Positions 9,057-17,777 of a DNA stretch of 43,032 bases are shown here, one piece after another. The notes beneath the pieces are model-generated. The model saw nothing but the letters and a program-made list of their open reading frames with translations, was not told where the DNA came from and made no database searches. A program made the position numbers and the translations under genes. Source of the DNA: JBHHXR01 sp046757205 (GTDB lineage: Bacteria; Pseudomonadota; Alphaproteobacteria; Rhodobacterales; Rhodobacteraceae); assembly GCA_046757205.1 (NCBI GenBank), contig JBHHXR010000001.1, forward strand, positions 1 through 43,032, read 5' to 3'. Position 1 is the stretch's first letter. Each line of letters opens with the position of its first letter.

Positions 9057-9185
9057 ATGAGTAACGACGGCAAGAAATGCGATCCGTCTGAGTGCAAGAG
9101 CGGTGACAACGGGCCTGTGTCCGACATTGCCCGGCGCGGGCCACGGCATCGCCGTTTCGGGATGGATGAAGGGTTCTGGCGATGA
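9057..9185 (+). CDS. Predicted small protein, 42 aa, coupled to the next gene
   Basis: A 42-codon frame lies in the 133-bp gap between the UPF0104 gene and the GT87 gene. It starts at ATG 9057 with AAGAG about six bases upstream and ends at TGA 9183-9185, overlapping the next ATG in an ATGA arrangement. The product is hydrophilic and basic, with two cysteines near the N-terminus (KKCDPSECKSG) and an Arg-rich centre (ARRGPRHRRFG). No signal peptide or membrane helix is visible and I do not recognise the family. The exact fit to the gap and the coupled stop/start argue for a real gene. It could instead be a translated leader for the GT87 gene. Confidence 0.5.
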   Translation: MSNDGKKCDPSECKSGDNGPVSDIARRGPRHRRFGMDEGFWR

Positions 9186-10504
9186 CTGCAGGTTTCATGG
9201 GCCGGTTTGAAGACAAGCACTTTCGATGGATCGGATATCTTTCGATAGGCCTGGTTCTGCTCTTTTGCGGGGCGGCGTTCTTTCTGCTGAACCGGGGAAT
9301 GTACTGGGATTTCGCCAACTACTACGATGCCGGCCAGAAGGTATTGGCGGGGCAATTCAACGATCTGTACGATCCGTTCGCGAAGATCGACGGCCAGCCG
9401 CCGCTCAGCAACATGAGCTTTCTCAGTGCGCCATTGACCAGCGTCCTGTACGCGCCGCTGGCACTACTTGAGCCGGCTTCGGCGCTTGTCGCCTTCAAGG
9501 TTCAGAGCGCGGTCTGCTATCTTGTCGGGCTTTCGATCCTGTACTTTCACTTGCGCAGGTTCGTGTCCGGTGCCCCATCTTCGATGGCAAGGTTCTTCGC
9601 ATGTTTCTGGACCGCCGCGCTGGTCTTCCAGCCGTTCTGGACGGTGTACGTTGTCGGCGGTCAGGTGACGCCTTTTGTGTTCATGCTGTTTGTCGTTGCA
9701 CTAGTTCAGATCACCAGGGACAAGATGATTGCGGCCGGCGCGATCTGGATACTGTGCGTCGCCATCAAGCCGGCGTTCGCACCGGGGCTGGTGTTTCTGT
9801 TCGTTGTGCTCGACAACCGGTTTCGAGCGTCGGTCCTGGCATTCGGTTCCGCGGCGGTTCTTGTTTCGCTGGGGGTTTTCGGCGTCGAGCCTCACCTTGT
9901 GCTGGTGGCGCGCGTGCTCGAAGAATCCCGAAATCTGAACCCGGCCTACTTCAACAGCAACATGTTCGCCTGGTTGGAGCCGCTCTGGCTGTCGGGCGAA
10001 GAACTCAACAATCTGGATTTTGCGCCGCCGGGCCTGAAATTGGTGTCCACGACACTGCGACTGGCGGTGATCGCCGGTCTGGTCCTGGTCTATTACCGGA
10101 TTCGGAAGTCAGCCCCGTCGCCGCGGGCCGGACGCCACGTATCGGTGGTCTTCGCCCTGGTGACACCGCTGGTTCTTACACCGATTGCGTGGGCGCATTA
10201 CCTGTCGGTGCTTTTCATCCCGCTGATGTATGTGCTGGCCGACGAGAATAGTTTCTCCCGTTCGGCCCGGGTGCTGGTCGCTATTATCGTGGCCGTTTCG
10301 CTCTTTCAGAACCTGTTGTTGTGGCAGATATACATTCATTTCTTCGAGGTTGTTACCAAAGGCGAATATCTTGCGGCCGGCCTTGTTCGGAGCCTGCCCA
10401 TGCTTCTTACTGTCGCGCTTCTGTTCGTCTGGGCGCCGGCGTTTCAAAGAAGTTACGGCAGTTCCGCCTGGCGAACGAGAGACGGGGAAAGCGGCGATCC
10501 ATGA
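9182..10504 (+). CDS. GT87-family (DUF2029) polyprenyl-linked glycosyltransferase
   Basis: The 440-aa polytopic protein has roughly ten hydrophobic segments. After the first helix it carries the loop motif WDFANYYDAGQKVLAGQFND followed by LYDPF, characteristic of GT87/DUF2029 enzymes. These GT-C fold transferases use a polyprenyl-phosphate sugar, often mannose, on the outer membrane face. The acidic residues in that loop are the expected catalytic region. ATG 9182 has AAGGG nine bases upstream and overlaps the stop of the 42-aa ORF; ATG 9197 is a possible later start. A GT2 enzyme able to make a polyprenyl-phosphate sugar (14384-15307) lies in the same locus. Donor and acceptor are inference. 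Confidence 0.82.
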   Translation: MTAGFMGRFEDKHFRWIGYLSIGLVLLFCGAAFFLLNRGMYWDFANYYDAGQKVLAGQFNDLYDPFAKIDGQPPLSNMSFLSAPLTSVLYAPLALLEPASALVAFKVQSAVCYLVGLSILYFHLRRFVSGAPSSMARFFACFWTAALVFQPFWTVYVVGGQVTPFVFMLFVVALVQITRDKMIAAGAIWILCVAIKPAFAPGLVFLFVVLDNRFRASVLAFGSAAVLVSLGVFGVEPHLVLVARVLEESRNLNPAYFNSNMFAWLEPLWLSGEELNNLDFAPPGLKLVSTTLRLAVIAGLVLVYYRIRKSAPSPRAGRHVSVVFALVTPLVLTPIAWAHYLSVLFIPLMYVLADENSFSRSARVLVAIIVAVSLFQNLLLWQIYIHFFEVVTKGEYLAAGLVRSLPMLLTVALLFVWAPAFQRSYGSSAWRTRDGESGDP

Positions 10505-10713
10505 ACCACACCCAAGCGGAAAACGCCAACGCTGCCGCGAGAACGTAGAGGAAAAAGTAGCAAGGTGGCATGATGCAGGAACGATCAGGCAATATTGAAG
10601 AGTTCAAGGCCGTCAAACTATTGCCGAAATTTGGGCAGAGTGGAATGTCAGGTAGATGACTGGATCGATGCTGAAGTGGAAGTTGTGATGCCGGTCTGTA
10701 CAGGAACACCGCA

Positions 10714-11721
10714 ATGATCGATCCGACGGCCAAGAGGGTTCTCGTTACCGGCGGCGCCGGGTTTCTCGGCAGCCATCTGTGCGACCGTCTGGTGGCAGAG
10801 GGCCACGAGGTTCTGTGCCTTGACAACTATTTCACCGGCAGGCGCGCGAATGTCGCCCATCTGATGACCGAGGCGAATTTCGAACTCATCCGCCACGATG
10901 TGACCTTTCCGCTCTATGTGGAAGTCGACGAAATCTACAATCTGGCCTGTCCGGCGTCGCCGGTGCACTACCAGTACGATCCGGTCCAGACCACCAAGAC
11001 GTCCGTTCACGGCGCGATAAACATGCTCGGGCTGGCCAAGCGAACGGGCGCGAAAATCCTCCAGGCCTCGACGTCGGAGGTCTACGGCGATCCTGAAATT
11101 CATCCGCAGACCGAGGATTACTGGGGCAACGTGAATCCGGTCGGCCCGCGATCCTGCTACGACGAGGGGAAACGTTGCGCGGAGACGCTGTTTTTCGATT
11201 ATTACCGTCAGCACGCGCTGCCGATAAAAGTGGCGAGGATCTTCAACACCTATGGCCCGAGGATGCACCCCGACGACGGCAGGGTCGTTTCCAATTTCGT
11301 AATGCAGGCGCTGCGCGGCGAGCCGATCACGATTTTCGGCGACGGGTCGCAGACGCGCAGTTTCTGTTACGTGGACGATCTGATCGACGGGTTGGTCCGG
11401 CTGATGGAGGCGCCGGGGGAAGTAACCGGGCCGATAAACATCGGAAATCCCACGGAACTGACGATCCTCGGGTTGGCGCGGAAGGTCATAGAGATGACCG
11501 GATCGGCTTCGCAGATCATCAACGAGGCCCTGCCGCAGGATGATCCGGTGCGCCGGAAACCCGACATAGCGCGGGCGCGCGAATTGTTGGGTTGGGAACC
11601 GAAGGTGACGCTCGACGAGGGACTGGAGCCGACAATATCGTATTTTTCGCGGATCGCCGGGAAGTCGGGACCGGTCGGTGTCGCTTCGGACGCGGTCGAC
11701 GTAACGAAGTTGGGGCCATGA
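10714..11721 (+). CDS. UDP-glucuronate decarboxylase (UDP-xylose synthase)
   Basis: The 335-aa extended SDR converts UDP-glucuronate to UDP-xylose through a 4-keto intermediate with bound NAD. It has the glycine motif VTGGAGFLGSHLCDRL (residues 11-26), LDNYFTGRRANVAHL, the family-specific HDVTFPLYVEVDEIYNLACP, and the catalytic Tyr149/Lys153 pair in SCYDEGKRCAETL. ARIFNTYGPRMHPDDGRVVS and a C-terminal REL-LGW-P motif are also typical of bacterial UXS. The 209 bp upstream hold no convincing gene. The end overlaps the next start (ATGA at 11718-11721). It would supply xylose, or 4-keto-pentose derivatives, to the glycan. The UDP-glucuronate source is not certain, because the only dehydrogenase in the window looks WbpA-like. 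Confidence 0.9.
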   Translation: MIDPTAKRVLVTGGAGFLGSHLCDRLVAEGHEVLCLDNYFTGRRANVAHLMTEANFELIRHDVTFPLYVEVDEIYNLACPASPVHYQYDPVQTTKTSVHGAINMLGLAKRTGAKILQASTSEVYGDPEIHPQTEDYWGNVNPVGPRSCYDEGKRCAETLFFDYYRQHALPIKVARIFNTYGPRMHPDDGRVVSNFVMQALRGEPITIFGDGSQTRSFCYVDDLIDGLVRLMEAPGEVTGPINIGNPTELTILGLARKVIEMTGSASQIINEALPQDDPVRRKPDIARARELLGWEPKVTLDEGLEPTISYFSRIAGKSGPVGVASDAVDVTKLGP

Positions 11722-13262
11722 CATCGGTGTTTGCAAGCCCCCGCGAGAACGGCGTTTGGGGGCAGTTGTGGTATGGAGAATCCGTCTGGTCGGCGGGTCT
11801 GTGGTACCTGTTTTCCGTGGCGTGCCTGCTGTGGGTGTTCCTGGCCAACGGTGTGCCGCTTTATTACTTCGATACCGGCGGATACCTGCTTCAGGGCGAG
11901 CGGTTCCTGGACATCGTCGGCCTGATGCCCGATGACGGCGCCGCCGCCACGCAGAGTTCCGCCGCAGGCGGTGCCGGCACCGGGGCGCAGAAAGACAATA
12001 CCGTCCAGGGCGGCCGTTCGCTCATTTACGGAATAACCCTTGCCCTGTTCCACACCTTCATGGGGTTCGCTTCGGTGGTTTTTGCCCAGGCGGCGCTGCT
12101 GGTTGTCGCGGTCTGGCTTTCGGTTCGCGTCCTTCTGAGGGTGCACCCGGGCCACCTTTCGGTGGCGGCGACCACCGGATTGTGCATCTTGGCGGCCAGC
12201 CTCGGTTCCGCAGCTTTCTATACTGCGTTCCTGATGCCGGACATTTTCGCGCCGATACAGTTGCTGATGCTGGCGGCTCTGATGACGCTTCTGCCCGGCA
12301 TGCGCTGGTGGGAAACTGCCCTGGCTTTCATCCTGGCGTCGACATCTGTCGTGATGCATCCGTCGCACCTGCTGATCGCGCTGGTATTGGTGCCCGTGGC
12401 GCCGCTTGCGGCCTTTCTATCGGGTTCCCGGCGGGTGGTTCTGTCGAGCGCGCTGGTTGCCGCCGTCGCGCTGATCGGCGTGACCGAACGGTTTGCCTTC
12501 GTCGTGGCAACGGAAACGGTGACCGACTCCGAAGTGGTTTACCGGCCTTTCATCACGGCGCGTCTCATCGTGGACGGGCCGGGCCTGGAATATCTCGACG
12601 ACGTGTGCCCGCAGGCCGGGCTGGCGACCTGCGAGTTGCGAAAGCTACTGGTCCGGCCACGTCAGATCACCGCCTCGCACATAATTTTCGCCCAGTCCGA
12701 GGAACTCGGGTCGTTGAGGCTGCTCCCCGAGGAAACGCAAGAACGGATAACGGAAGAACAGGTAATTCTGTTGCGTGGGGTCCTGATGACCCACCCGATT
12801 TCGTTTGTCCGCTCGGTGGTCGGCAACACGATGACGCAGCTTTTCTTCGTCAACGCCTATGTGACGCTTCCCGATGGCGGCGTGACGGATAGGCTGAGGA
12901 GACTGATACCGGAGGAATCGAAGGAACTCACCGACGCGAGACTGACCTCCAGGATCGGCTGGCTGCCGTGGTTCGCGCTCTTCCAACTGGTCATCTACGG
13001 TCTTTCGCTTGTCACCATCATTGCCGGCGTCTTCCTGAGATCGGTCGGCGCCGGCTGGCCCATCCGCACTTTCGCGGCGACCGTGTTTGTCGGCATCCTG
13101 GCCAATTCGCTGGTTTGCGGCGCCGTCTCGCAACCTTCTGACCGCTACGGTGCGCGGATAGTCTTCCTGCTTCCTGTGCTCGCCATTCTGTTTTTTTCAA
13201 CCAAACGCGCGTCTGACGCGCGGAGCAGTCGGGCCGGACCCACCGGCGAAGGTCTGACATGA
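11718..13262 (+). CDS. Unrecognised polytopic membrane protein, possibly GT-C-like
   Basis: The 514-aa protein starts at ATG 11718, overlapping the UXS stop, and ends overlapping the next GT2 start (ATGA at both ends), so it is embedded in the operon. About ten hydrophobic segments are visible. A soluble, charged stretch lies at about residues 265-400. Loop features include YYFDTGGYLLQGERF after the first helix, GRSLIYG, FLMPDIFAP and a late GAVSQPSDRYGARI. An acidic residue in the first large loop and an arginine-rich late loop recall GT-C glycosyltransferases, but no family signature is clear. I do not assign a function; a transferase or a polymerase-like (Wzy) role would suit the locus. 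Confidence 0.7.
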   Translation: MTSVFASPRENGVWGQLWYGESVWSAGLWYLFSVACLLWVFLANGVPLYYFDTGGYLLQGERFLDIVGLMPDDGAAATQSSAAGGAGTGAQKDNTVQGGRSLIYGITLALFHTFMGFASVVFAQAALLVVAVWLSVRVLLRVHPGHLSVAATTGLCILAASLGSAAFYTAFLMPDIFAPIQLLMLAALMTLLPGMRWWETALAFILASTSVVMHPSHLLIALVLVPVAPLAAFLSGSRRVVLSSALVAAVALIGVTERFAFVVATETVTDSEVVYRPFITARLIVDGPGLEYLDDVCPQAGLATCELRKLLVRPRQITASHIIFAQSEELGSLRLLPEETQERITEEQVILLRGVLMTHPISFVRSVVGNTMTQLFFVNAYVTLPDGGVTDRLRRLIPEESKELTDARLTSRIGWLPWFALFQLVIYGLSLVTIIAGVFLRSVGAGWPIRTFAATVFVGILANSLVCGAVSQPSDRYGARIVFLLPVLAILFFSTKRASDARSSRAGPTGEGLT

Positions 13263-14287
13263 ACGGCGGAACCAACGAGCACGGCCTCACGATCAGCGTG
13301 ATCATGCCGGCATTCAATGCCTCGGGCCTGCTGACGCAGGTGCTTCCGCCATTGGTCGAGATGCTGCGGGCGGGCGAGGTCTGCGAGGTGCTCCTGGTCG
13401 ACGACTGTTCGACCGATGACACCGTCGAGAGGGCGCGGGAACTTGGCGCCTCGGTGCTCGAAATGCCGAGGAACGGCGGGCCGGGCGCGGCGCGGAACCT
13501 CGCCGCGCAGAAAGCCGCCGGGGATATTCTGTGGTTTGTCGATTCCGATGTCGTCGCCTGGGCCGGTGGCGCCAAGAAGATACGCGAGGCTTTCGAGGAC
13601 CCGACGGTGGACGCCGTTTTCGGCTCCTATGATGAAACTCCCTCGGGAACACCGTGGATCAGCCGGTACAAGAACCTCGTGCACCGTTACTATCACCAGC
13701 GCGGCAACCGCGAAGCATCGACTTTCTGGGCCGGATGCGGCGCCGTGAGGAAATCCGCCTTCCTGTCAGCGGGCGGCTTTGACGTGGTCAGGTACACGAT
13801 GCCCTCGATCGAGGATATCGAACTGGGTTACCGGCTGCGGGATCGCGGGGGCCGGATTCTGCTCCTGCCCGACCTTCTGGCGAAGCACCTCAAGGTGTGG
13901 ACCTTCGGTAACGTCATTCACACCGACATCTTTCGCCGGGCGATACCGTGGTCGCGGCTGATGATCGCCAACCGGTCGGTTACCGACGATCTCAATACCA
14001 GCCGTGACGAGCGGGTGAGGGCCGTGATGGCCGCCGCATTGCTGATCTGCCTTCTGATCGTGCCGTTCGTGCCGGGTATCTGGCCGCTGGTTGTCGCGGC
14101 GCTGGTTGCCGTGTTCGTACTGAACCGGTCGTTCTTCCTGTTCATGCTGCAAAACGGTGGCCGCAGATTCGCGATGACCGCCGTTCTGTTCCACCAGCTC
14201 TACTATTTCTACAGCTCCGCCGCGTTCGTGTTTTGTCTGGCCGAGGCCGCGATTATGGGCAGAAAGACACAGTCGGATCCGGGTTGA
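13259..14287 (+). CDS. GT2-family glycosyltransferase, membrane-associated
   Basis: The 342-aa protein has a GT-A fold: TISVIMPAFNASGLLTQVL, nucleotide-binding VLLVDDCSTDDT, GGPGAARNLAAQKAAG and the metal-binding WFVDSDVV (DxD type). ED in MPSIEDIELGYRLRDRGG is at the expected catalytic-base position. Two or three hydrophobic segments near the C-terminus (residues about 258-330) anchor it to the membrane. It overlaps the upstream membrane protein by four bases. A role in transferring a sugar to a lipid-linked acceptor is expected from the family; the sugar cannot be deduced. Confidence 0.88.
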   Translation: MNGGTNEHGLTISVIMPAFNASGLLTQVLPPLVEMLRAGEVCEVLLVDDCSTDDTVERARELGASVLEMPRNGGPGAARNLAAQKAAGDILWFVDSDVVAWAGGAKKIREAFEDPTVDAVFGSYDETPSGTPWISRYKNLVHRYYHQRGNREASTFWAGCGAVRKSAFLSAGGFDVVRYTMPSIEDIELGYRLRDRGGRILLLPDLLAKHLKVWTFGNVIHTDIFRRAIPWSRLMIANRSVTDDLNTSRDERVRAVMAAALLICLLIVPFVPGIWPLVVAALVAVFVLNRSFFLFMLQNGGRRFAMTAVLFHQLYYFYSSAAFVFCLAEAAIMGRKTQSDPG

Positions 14288-14383
14288 TGGGTAGAGCTTT
14301 CGGAGAATGTCATGGCGTGGTAAACACGGAAGCGTTGACGGCGTTTGGAAAATTCGTTTGTGAACAAGATATTAGGTGAGACA

Positions 14384-15307
14384 ATGGATGCATCGGTCGA
14401 ACTTGTGGGCACTGACCCGGCGCAACGGTCGGAACTCATGGCCAGGCTGGAGGGTCTTAGCCTGAGTGTGGTGGTGCCGGCGTACAACGAGGAAGGTTCG
14501 GTACGCGGGACGGTCGAGGAAATCCGGCAGGCGCTGGACGCGACCCCGGTCGAATACGAAATCATCGTCGTCGACGACGGATCCTCCGACAACACCAGGG
14601 CCGAAGCGGCCGCGTCGGGCGCGACGGTCAAGGCCAATCAGGTGAACATCGGATACGGCGCCTCCCTGAAACTCGGCATCCGGTCGAGCAGGTACGAATA
14701 CGTCGCCATTCTCGACGCCGACGGCACCTACCCGGCCCGCTACCTTCCGGGGATGCTGGACATGGCGCGGGACGCCGACATGATCGTCGGCGACCGGGGC
14801 GCGTCGATGAAGAACGTTCCGCTGATCCGCAAGCCGGCCAAGTACGTCTTGAACAGTCTCGCGAGTTTTCTGGCGCAGCGAAAGCTGAATGACCTGAACT
14901 CGGGTCTTCGGGTTTTCCGGCGCAGCGAACTGGTGCCGTTCCTGCCGCTGCTGCCCAACACCTTCAGTTTCACCACGACGATCACGCTTTGCATGTCGTG
15001 CAACAACAAGCGGATGTTCTATACGCCCATCGAATACCGCAAGCGTGTCGGCAACTCGAAGATACGGCCGGTCGATTTCATCAATTTCATCGTCCTTGTG
15101 CTGCGCGTCATCACCCTTTTCAATCCGCTGCGCGTGTTCGTTCCGCTGGGCGGGATATTCTTCCTCATGGGCCTGCTGAAGCTTACCTATGACATCACCC
15201 AGTGGAACCTTTCGGAAACCGCGGTATTCGCGTTTCTCGCCTCGATCATGATCTGGTCGCTTGGGCTGATTGCCGACATGATTTCCCGGCTTCACCTGCG
15301 TCCCTGA
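14384..15307 (+). CDS. GT2 glycosyltransferase, polyprenyl-phosphate sugar synthase type
   Basis: The 307-aa protein resembles Dpm1/GtrB-type enzymes, which transfer a sugar from a nucleotide to polyprenyl phosphate. Seen are LSVVVPAYNEEGSVRGTV, IIVVDDGSSDNT, NIGYGASLKLGI, AILDADGTYP and LNDLNSGLRVFRR. Two C-terminal membrane helices lie at about residues 234-300. ATG 14384 is chosen over the TTG at 14345 because TAGGTGAG lies just upstream and the earlier codons are not family-like. The product would be a donor for GT-C enzymes such as the GT87 protein in this locus (inference). It is followed 14 bp later by the second UPF0104 gene. Confidence 0.88.
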   Translation: MDASVELVGTDPAQRSELMARLEGLSLSVVVPAYNEEGSVRGTVEEIRQALDATPVEYEIIVVDDGSSDNTRAEAAASGATVKANQVNIGYGASLKLGIRSSRYEYVAILDADGTYPARYLPGMLDMARDADMIVGDRGASMKNVPLIRKPAKYVLNSLASFLAQRKLNDLNSGLRVFRRSELVPFLPLLPNTFSFTTTITLCMSCNNKRMFYTPIEYRKRVGNSKIRPVDFINFIVLVLRVITLFNPLRVFVPLGGIFFLMGLLKLTYDITQWNLSETAVFAFLASIMIWSLGLIADMISRLHLRP

Positions 15308-15321
15308 GGGCGCGGCGCACG

Positions 15322-16338
15322 ATGGCCGGGATCGCCGCCAACCAAAAACCGGTGCGCCTTCGTGTGACGCGGACGTGGCTGTTCCGGGTCGCCGGTTCGG
15401 TGCTGATCCTCGGGTTCACGTTGTGGTGGCTGCCGACCGGCGAGGTGCTGGCCGGCTTCCGGGCGCTCGACGCGCGGGTTTTCGCGGCCGCTTTCGGGCT
15501 GTTCCTGATCGGTCATCTCGTATCGGCGGCCAAATGGTGGCTGCTGATCGATCGAGGCGTCAGTTTCCGCAGGGCGCTGCGGGCGCATTTCGCCGGGCTC
15601 GCCGCAAATCTTTTCCTTCCCGGCGTCTCGGGCGGCGACGCCGTGCGTGCCGGCGTGTTGTTGCGCACCGTCCGCCGGAGCGACCGTCTGATCGCGGGAT
15701 CGCTGGTCGACCGGCTGATTGACATCGTCGCGCTCGCCATTGTTTCCGGCGGCGGCCTGCTGGCGTTGCGCGGCGGCGGCGGCGGGACAGGTTTCGTTCT
15801 GCTGGTGCAAGTCGCCGCGCTGCTCGCGGCGATACTGTTTTGTGTGTTCATCGTTTTTCCCCGTGCCGTTCCGGCCATCGCGCGCAGGTTGCCGCGCCTT
15901 CCCCTGATCGGCCTGGCGCTGAAACTCGCCGAGGCGTTCGGCTGGCTCGCCGGCAACCCGCTGCGGTTGCTGGCGGCGTTGTCCATGTCGGTCGCGGTAC
16001 AGGCCGGCTTCGTGCCGTTGGCGTTGTGGATCGCCGGGACCATCGGCGCGCTGGCGCCGGCCGCCGCCTGGTTTTTCGCCTGGCCGCTGGCGAAGATCCT
16101 TGCGGTCTTGCCGATAAGCGCCGGCGGTCTGGGCGTGCGGGAGGCCAGCCTGGCCACCATTCTGGCGCAGTTCGGCGCCGTGCCGGCCAGCATCGTGGCC
16201 GCCAGCCTCATCTGGCAGGCCGTGCTGTTCTGTGCGGGACTGCTCGGCGCGGTTTCATGGCTGGTATTCCAGGAGCCTTCGAATGCCTTGGAAAACGGAA
16301 AGACGCCAGTGGCTGAAACAGAGGGTGGAAATTCATGA
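15322..16338 (+). CDS. UPF0104/LPG-synthase-TM-like membrane protein, copy B
   Basis: The 338-aa integral membrane protein of the same family as 8041-9048 has the fuller family signature: LISAAKWWLL-type segment SAAKWWLLIDRGVSF, FAGLAANLFLPGVSGGDAVR, SLVDRLIDIVALAIV and SAGGLGVREASLATIL. The N-terminus is basic (KPVRLRVTRTWLFR), then about eight hydrophobic stretches. ATG 15322 is preferred; upstream in-frame codons overlap the GT2 gene and encode no membrane segment. Its stop overlaps the next start (ATGA at 16335-16338). A role in moving a lipid-linked intermediate is inference from related proteins. Confidence 0.85.
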   Translation: MAGIAANQKPVRLRVTRTWLFRVAGSVLILGFTLWWLPTGEVLAGFRALDARVFAAAFGLFLIGHLVSAAKWWLLIDRGVSFRRALRAHFAGLAANLFLPGVSGGDAVRAGVLLRTVRRSDRLIAGSLVDRLIDIVALAIVSGGGLLALRGGGGGTGFVLLVQVAALLAAILFCVFIVFPRAVPAIARRLPRLPLIGLALKLAEAFGWLAGNPLRLLAALSMSVAVQAGFVPLALWIAGTIGALAPAAAWFFAWPLAKILAVLPISAGGLGVREASLATILAQFGAVPASIVAASLIWQAVLFCAGLLGAVSWLVFQEPSNALENGKTPVAETEGGNS

Positions 16339-17777
16339 CCGGGAACGGCGGGCAAGAAGCGGGCACTCGCGTTGCGGTGCTGGGTGCCGGTCCGGCCGGG
16401 GTTGCGGCGGCCTACAGGCTGTCGGAACGCGAGGATGTGGCCGTCAAGGTGTTCGAGCGCGCGCCCGGCCCGGGCGGAAATTCCAGCAGTTTCAAGGTCG
16501 AGGGCGTGTGGTGCGATTTCGGCAGCCACAGGTTCCATCCCGTGGCGGAACCGGAGGTGCTGTCCGCCGTGAAGGAGATCCTCGGCGACGACCTGCTTCT
16601 GCGGCCGCGCCACGGCCGCATCCTTCTGCAACGGCGCTGGATCCATTTCCCGCTGAAGCCGCTGGACGCGATGCGCAGGTTGCCGAAGGGCTTCGCCTTC
16701 TCGCTGATATTCGATTCATTGTTGAAAAGATTCCGGAAAAAGCAAGGTGGGCCGAAAACCTTCGCCTCGGTCCTGCAGGACGGTCTGGGGCCGACCATCG
16801 CGAGGAATTTCTATTTTCCCTACGTGAGAAAGCTGTGGGGCCTGGCGCCGGAGGAACTGGCCGTCACGCTGGCGGAACGGCGGGTGTCGGGCAGTTCGGT
16901 GTCGAAGATCCTGCTCAAGATGCTGCGTCAGCTTCCGGGCCTGCGGTCGCCGACGGCGGGAAGGTTCTTCTATCCGCGCAGGGGTTTCGGGCAGATCACC
17001 TCGGGCATGGCCGAGGCCGCCCGGGCGCGCGGCGCGGATTTCGCCTTCGGCGCCGCGGTCAAACGCGTTGAGCGCGACGGAGACCGGGTGACCGCCGTGG
17101 TGGTCGAGCGCGAGGGGGGCGAACAGCGCCACGCGGCGGAGCATGTCTGGTCGACGATCCCGATCTCGCTGCTGGTGAGCCTGATCGATCCGCCGCCGCC
17201 GCCGGAGGTGCTTGCGGCGGCGAAATCCATCAGAAGCCGGGGGATGATCCTCATCTACCTGGTGCTGGAGACCGACCGGTTCACCGAGTACGACGCGCAT
17301 TATTTTCCCGAACTGGCGGTGCCGATATCGCGGATGTCGGAGCCGAAAAACTACAACGCCACAAGCGATCCCGAGGGCGTCACGGTGCTGTGCGCGGAAC
17401 TGCCGGCGGACCCGGGCGACGAGTACTGGGATCTCTCCGATGAAGAGCTCGGGCGCAGATACTGCGACTGGCTGGGCGCCATGGGCCTGCCCGTCCAGTG
17501 CACAGTGCGGCGCACGGAAACCCGGCGGCTGTCCCATGCCTATCCTGTCTACGATCTGGAGTTCGAGAAGAATTTCAACGTCATGGACGAATGGCTGCGG
17601 GGTATCGACGGGCTGCTGACCTTCGGGCGTCAGGGTCTGTTCGCCCATGACAACACGCATCATGCCTTCGCCATGGCATTCGCGGCGGCCGATTGTCTGA
17701 CCGGCGATGGCGCCTTCGATGCGGTCCGCTGGGCCGCCTGTCGCAAGGATTTCGAGAGCCATGTCGTCGAGGACTGA
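16335..17777 (+). CDS. FAD-dependent UDP-galactopyranose-mutase/amine-oxidase-like enzyme, copy B
   Basis: The 480-aa flavoprotein has VAVLGAGPAGVAAAYRL, then FERAPGPGGNSSSFKVEGVW and FGSHRFHP, the counterpart of GGHRFF in copy A. IHFPLKPLDAMRRLP, KLWGLAPEELAVTLAERRV and C-terminal FGRQGLFAHDNTHHAFAMA follow. Order and spacing match copy A (6506-8038), but the sequences have diverged widely, so they are paralogues rather than a recent duplication. The start overlaps the UPF0104 copy B stop. The end overlaps the deacetylase gene by 17 bp. The substrate is unknown; a lipid-linked or nucleotide sugar fits the context. Confidence 0.83.
   Translation: MTGNGGQEAGTRVAVLGAGPAGVAAAYRLSEREDVAVKVFERAPGPGGNSSSFKVEGVWCDFGSHRFHPVAEPEVLSAVKEILGDDLLLRPRHGRILLQRRWIHFPLKPLDAMRRLPKGFAFSLIFDSLLKRFRKKQGGPKTFASVLQDGLGPTIARNFYFPYVRKLWGLAPEELAVTLAERRVSGSSVSKILLKMLRQLPGLRSPTAGRFFYPRRGFGQITSGMAEAARARGADFAFGAAVKRVERDGDRVTAVVVEREGGEQRHAAEHVWSTIPISLLVSLIDPPPPPEVLAAAKSIRSRGMILIYLVLETDRFTEYDAHYFPELAVPISRMSEPKNYNATSDPEGVTVLCAELPADPGDEYWDLSDEELGRRYCDWLGAMGLPVQCTVRRTETRRLSHAYPVYDLEFEKNFNVMDEWLRGIDGLLTFGRQGLFAHDNTHHAFAMAFAAADCLTGDGAFDAVRWAACRKDFESHVVED

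Noticed and set aside
10570..10659. 29-aa frame in the gap before the UDP-xylose synthase gene
   Set aside because: It has a possible ribosome-binding site (AAGGTGG) but is short, ends 54 bp before the next gene and has no supporting feature.
14345..14373. Promoter-like pair TTGGAA-N17-GATATT before the second GT2 gene
   Set aside because: A start from it would fall at the ATG and lie downstream of the ribosome-binding site, so it is unlikely to be used.
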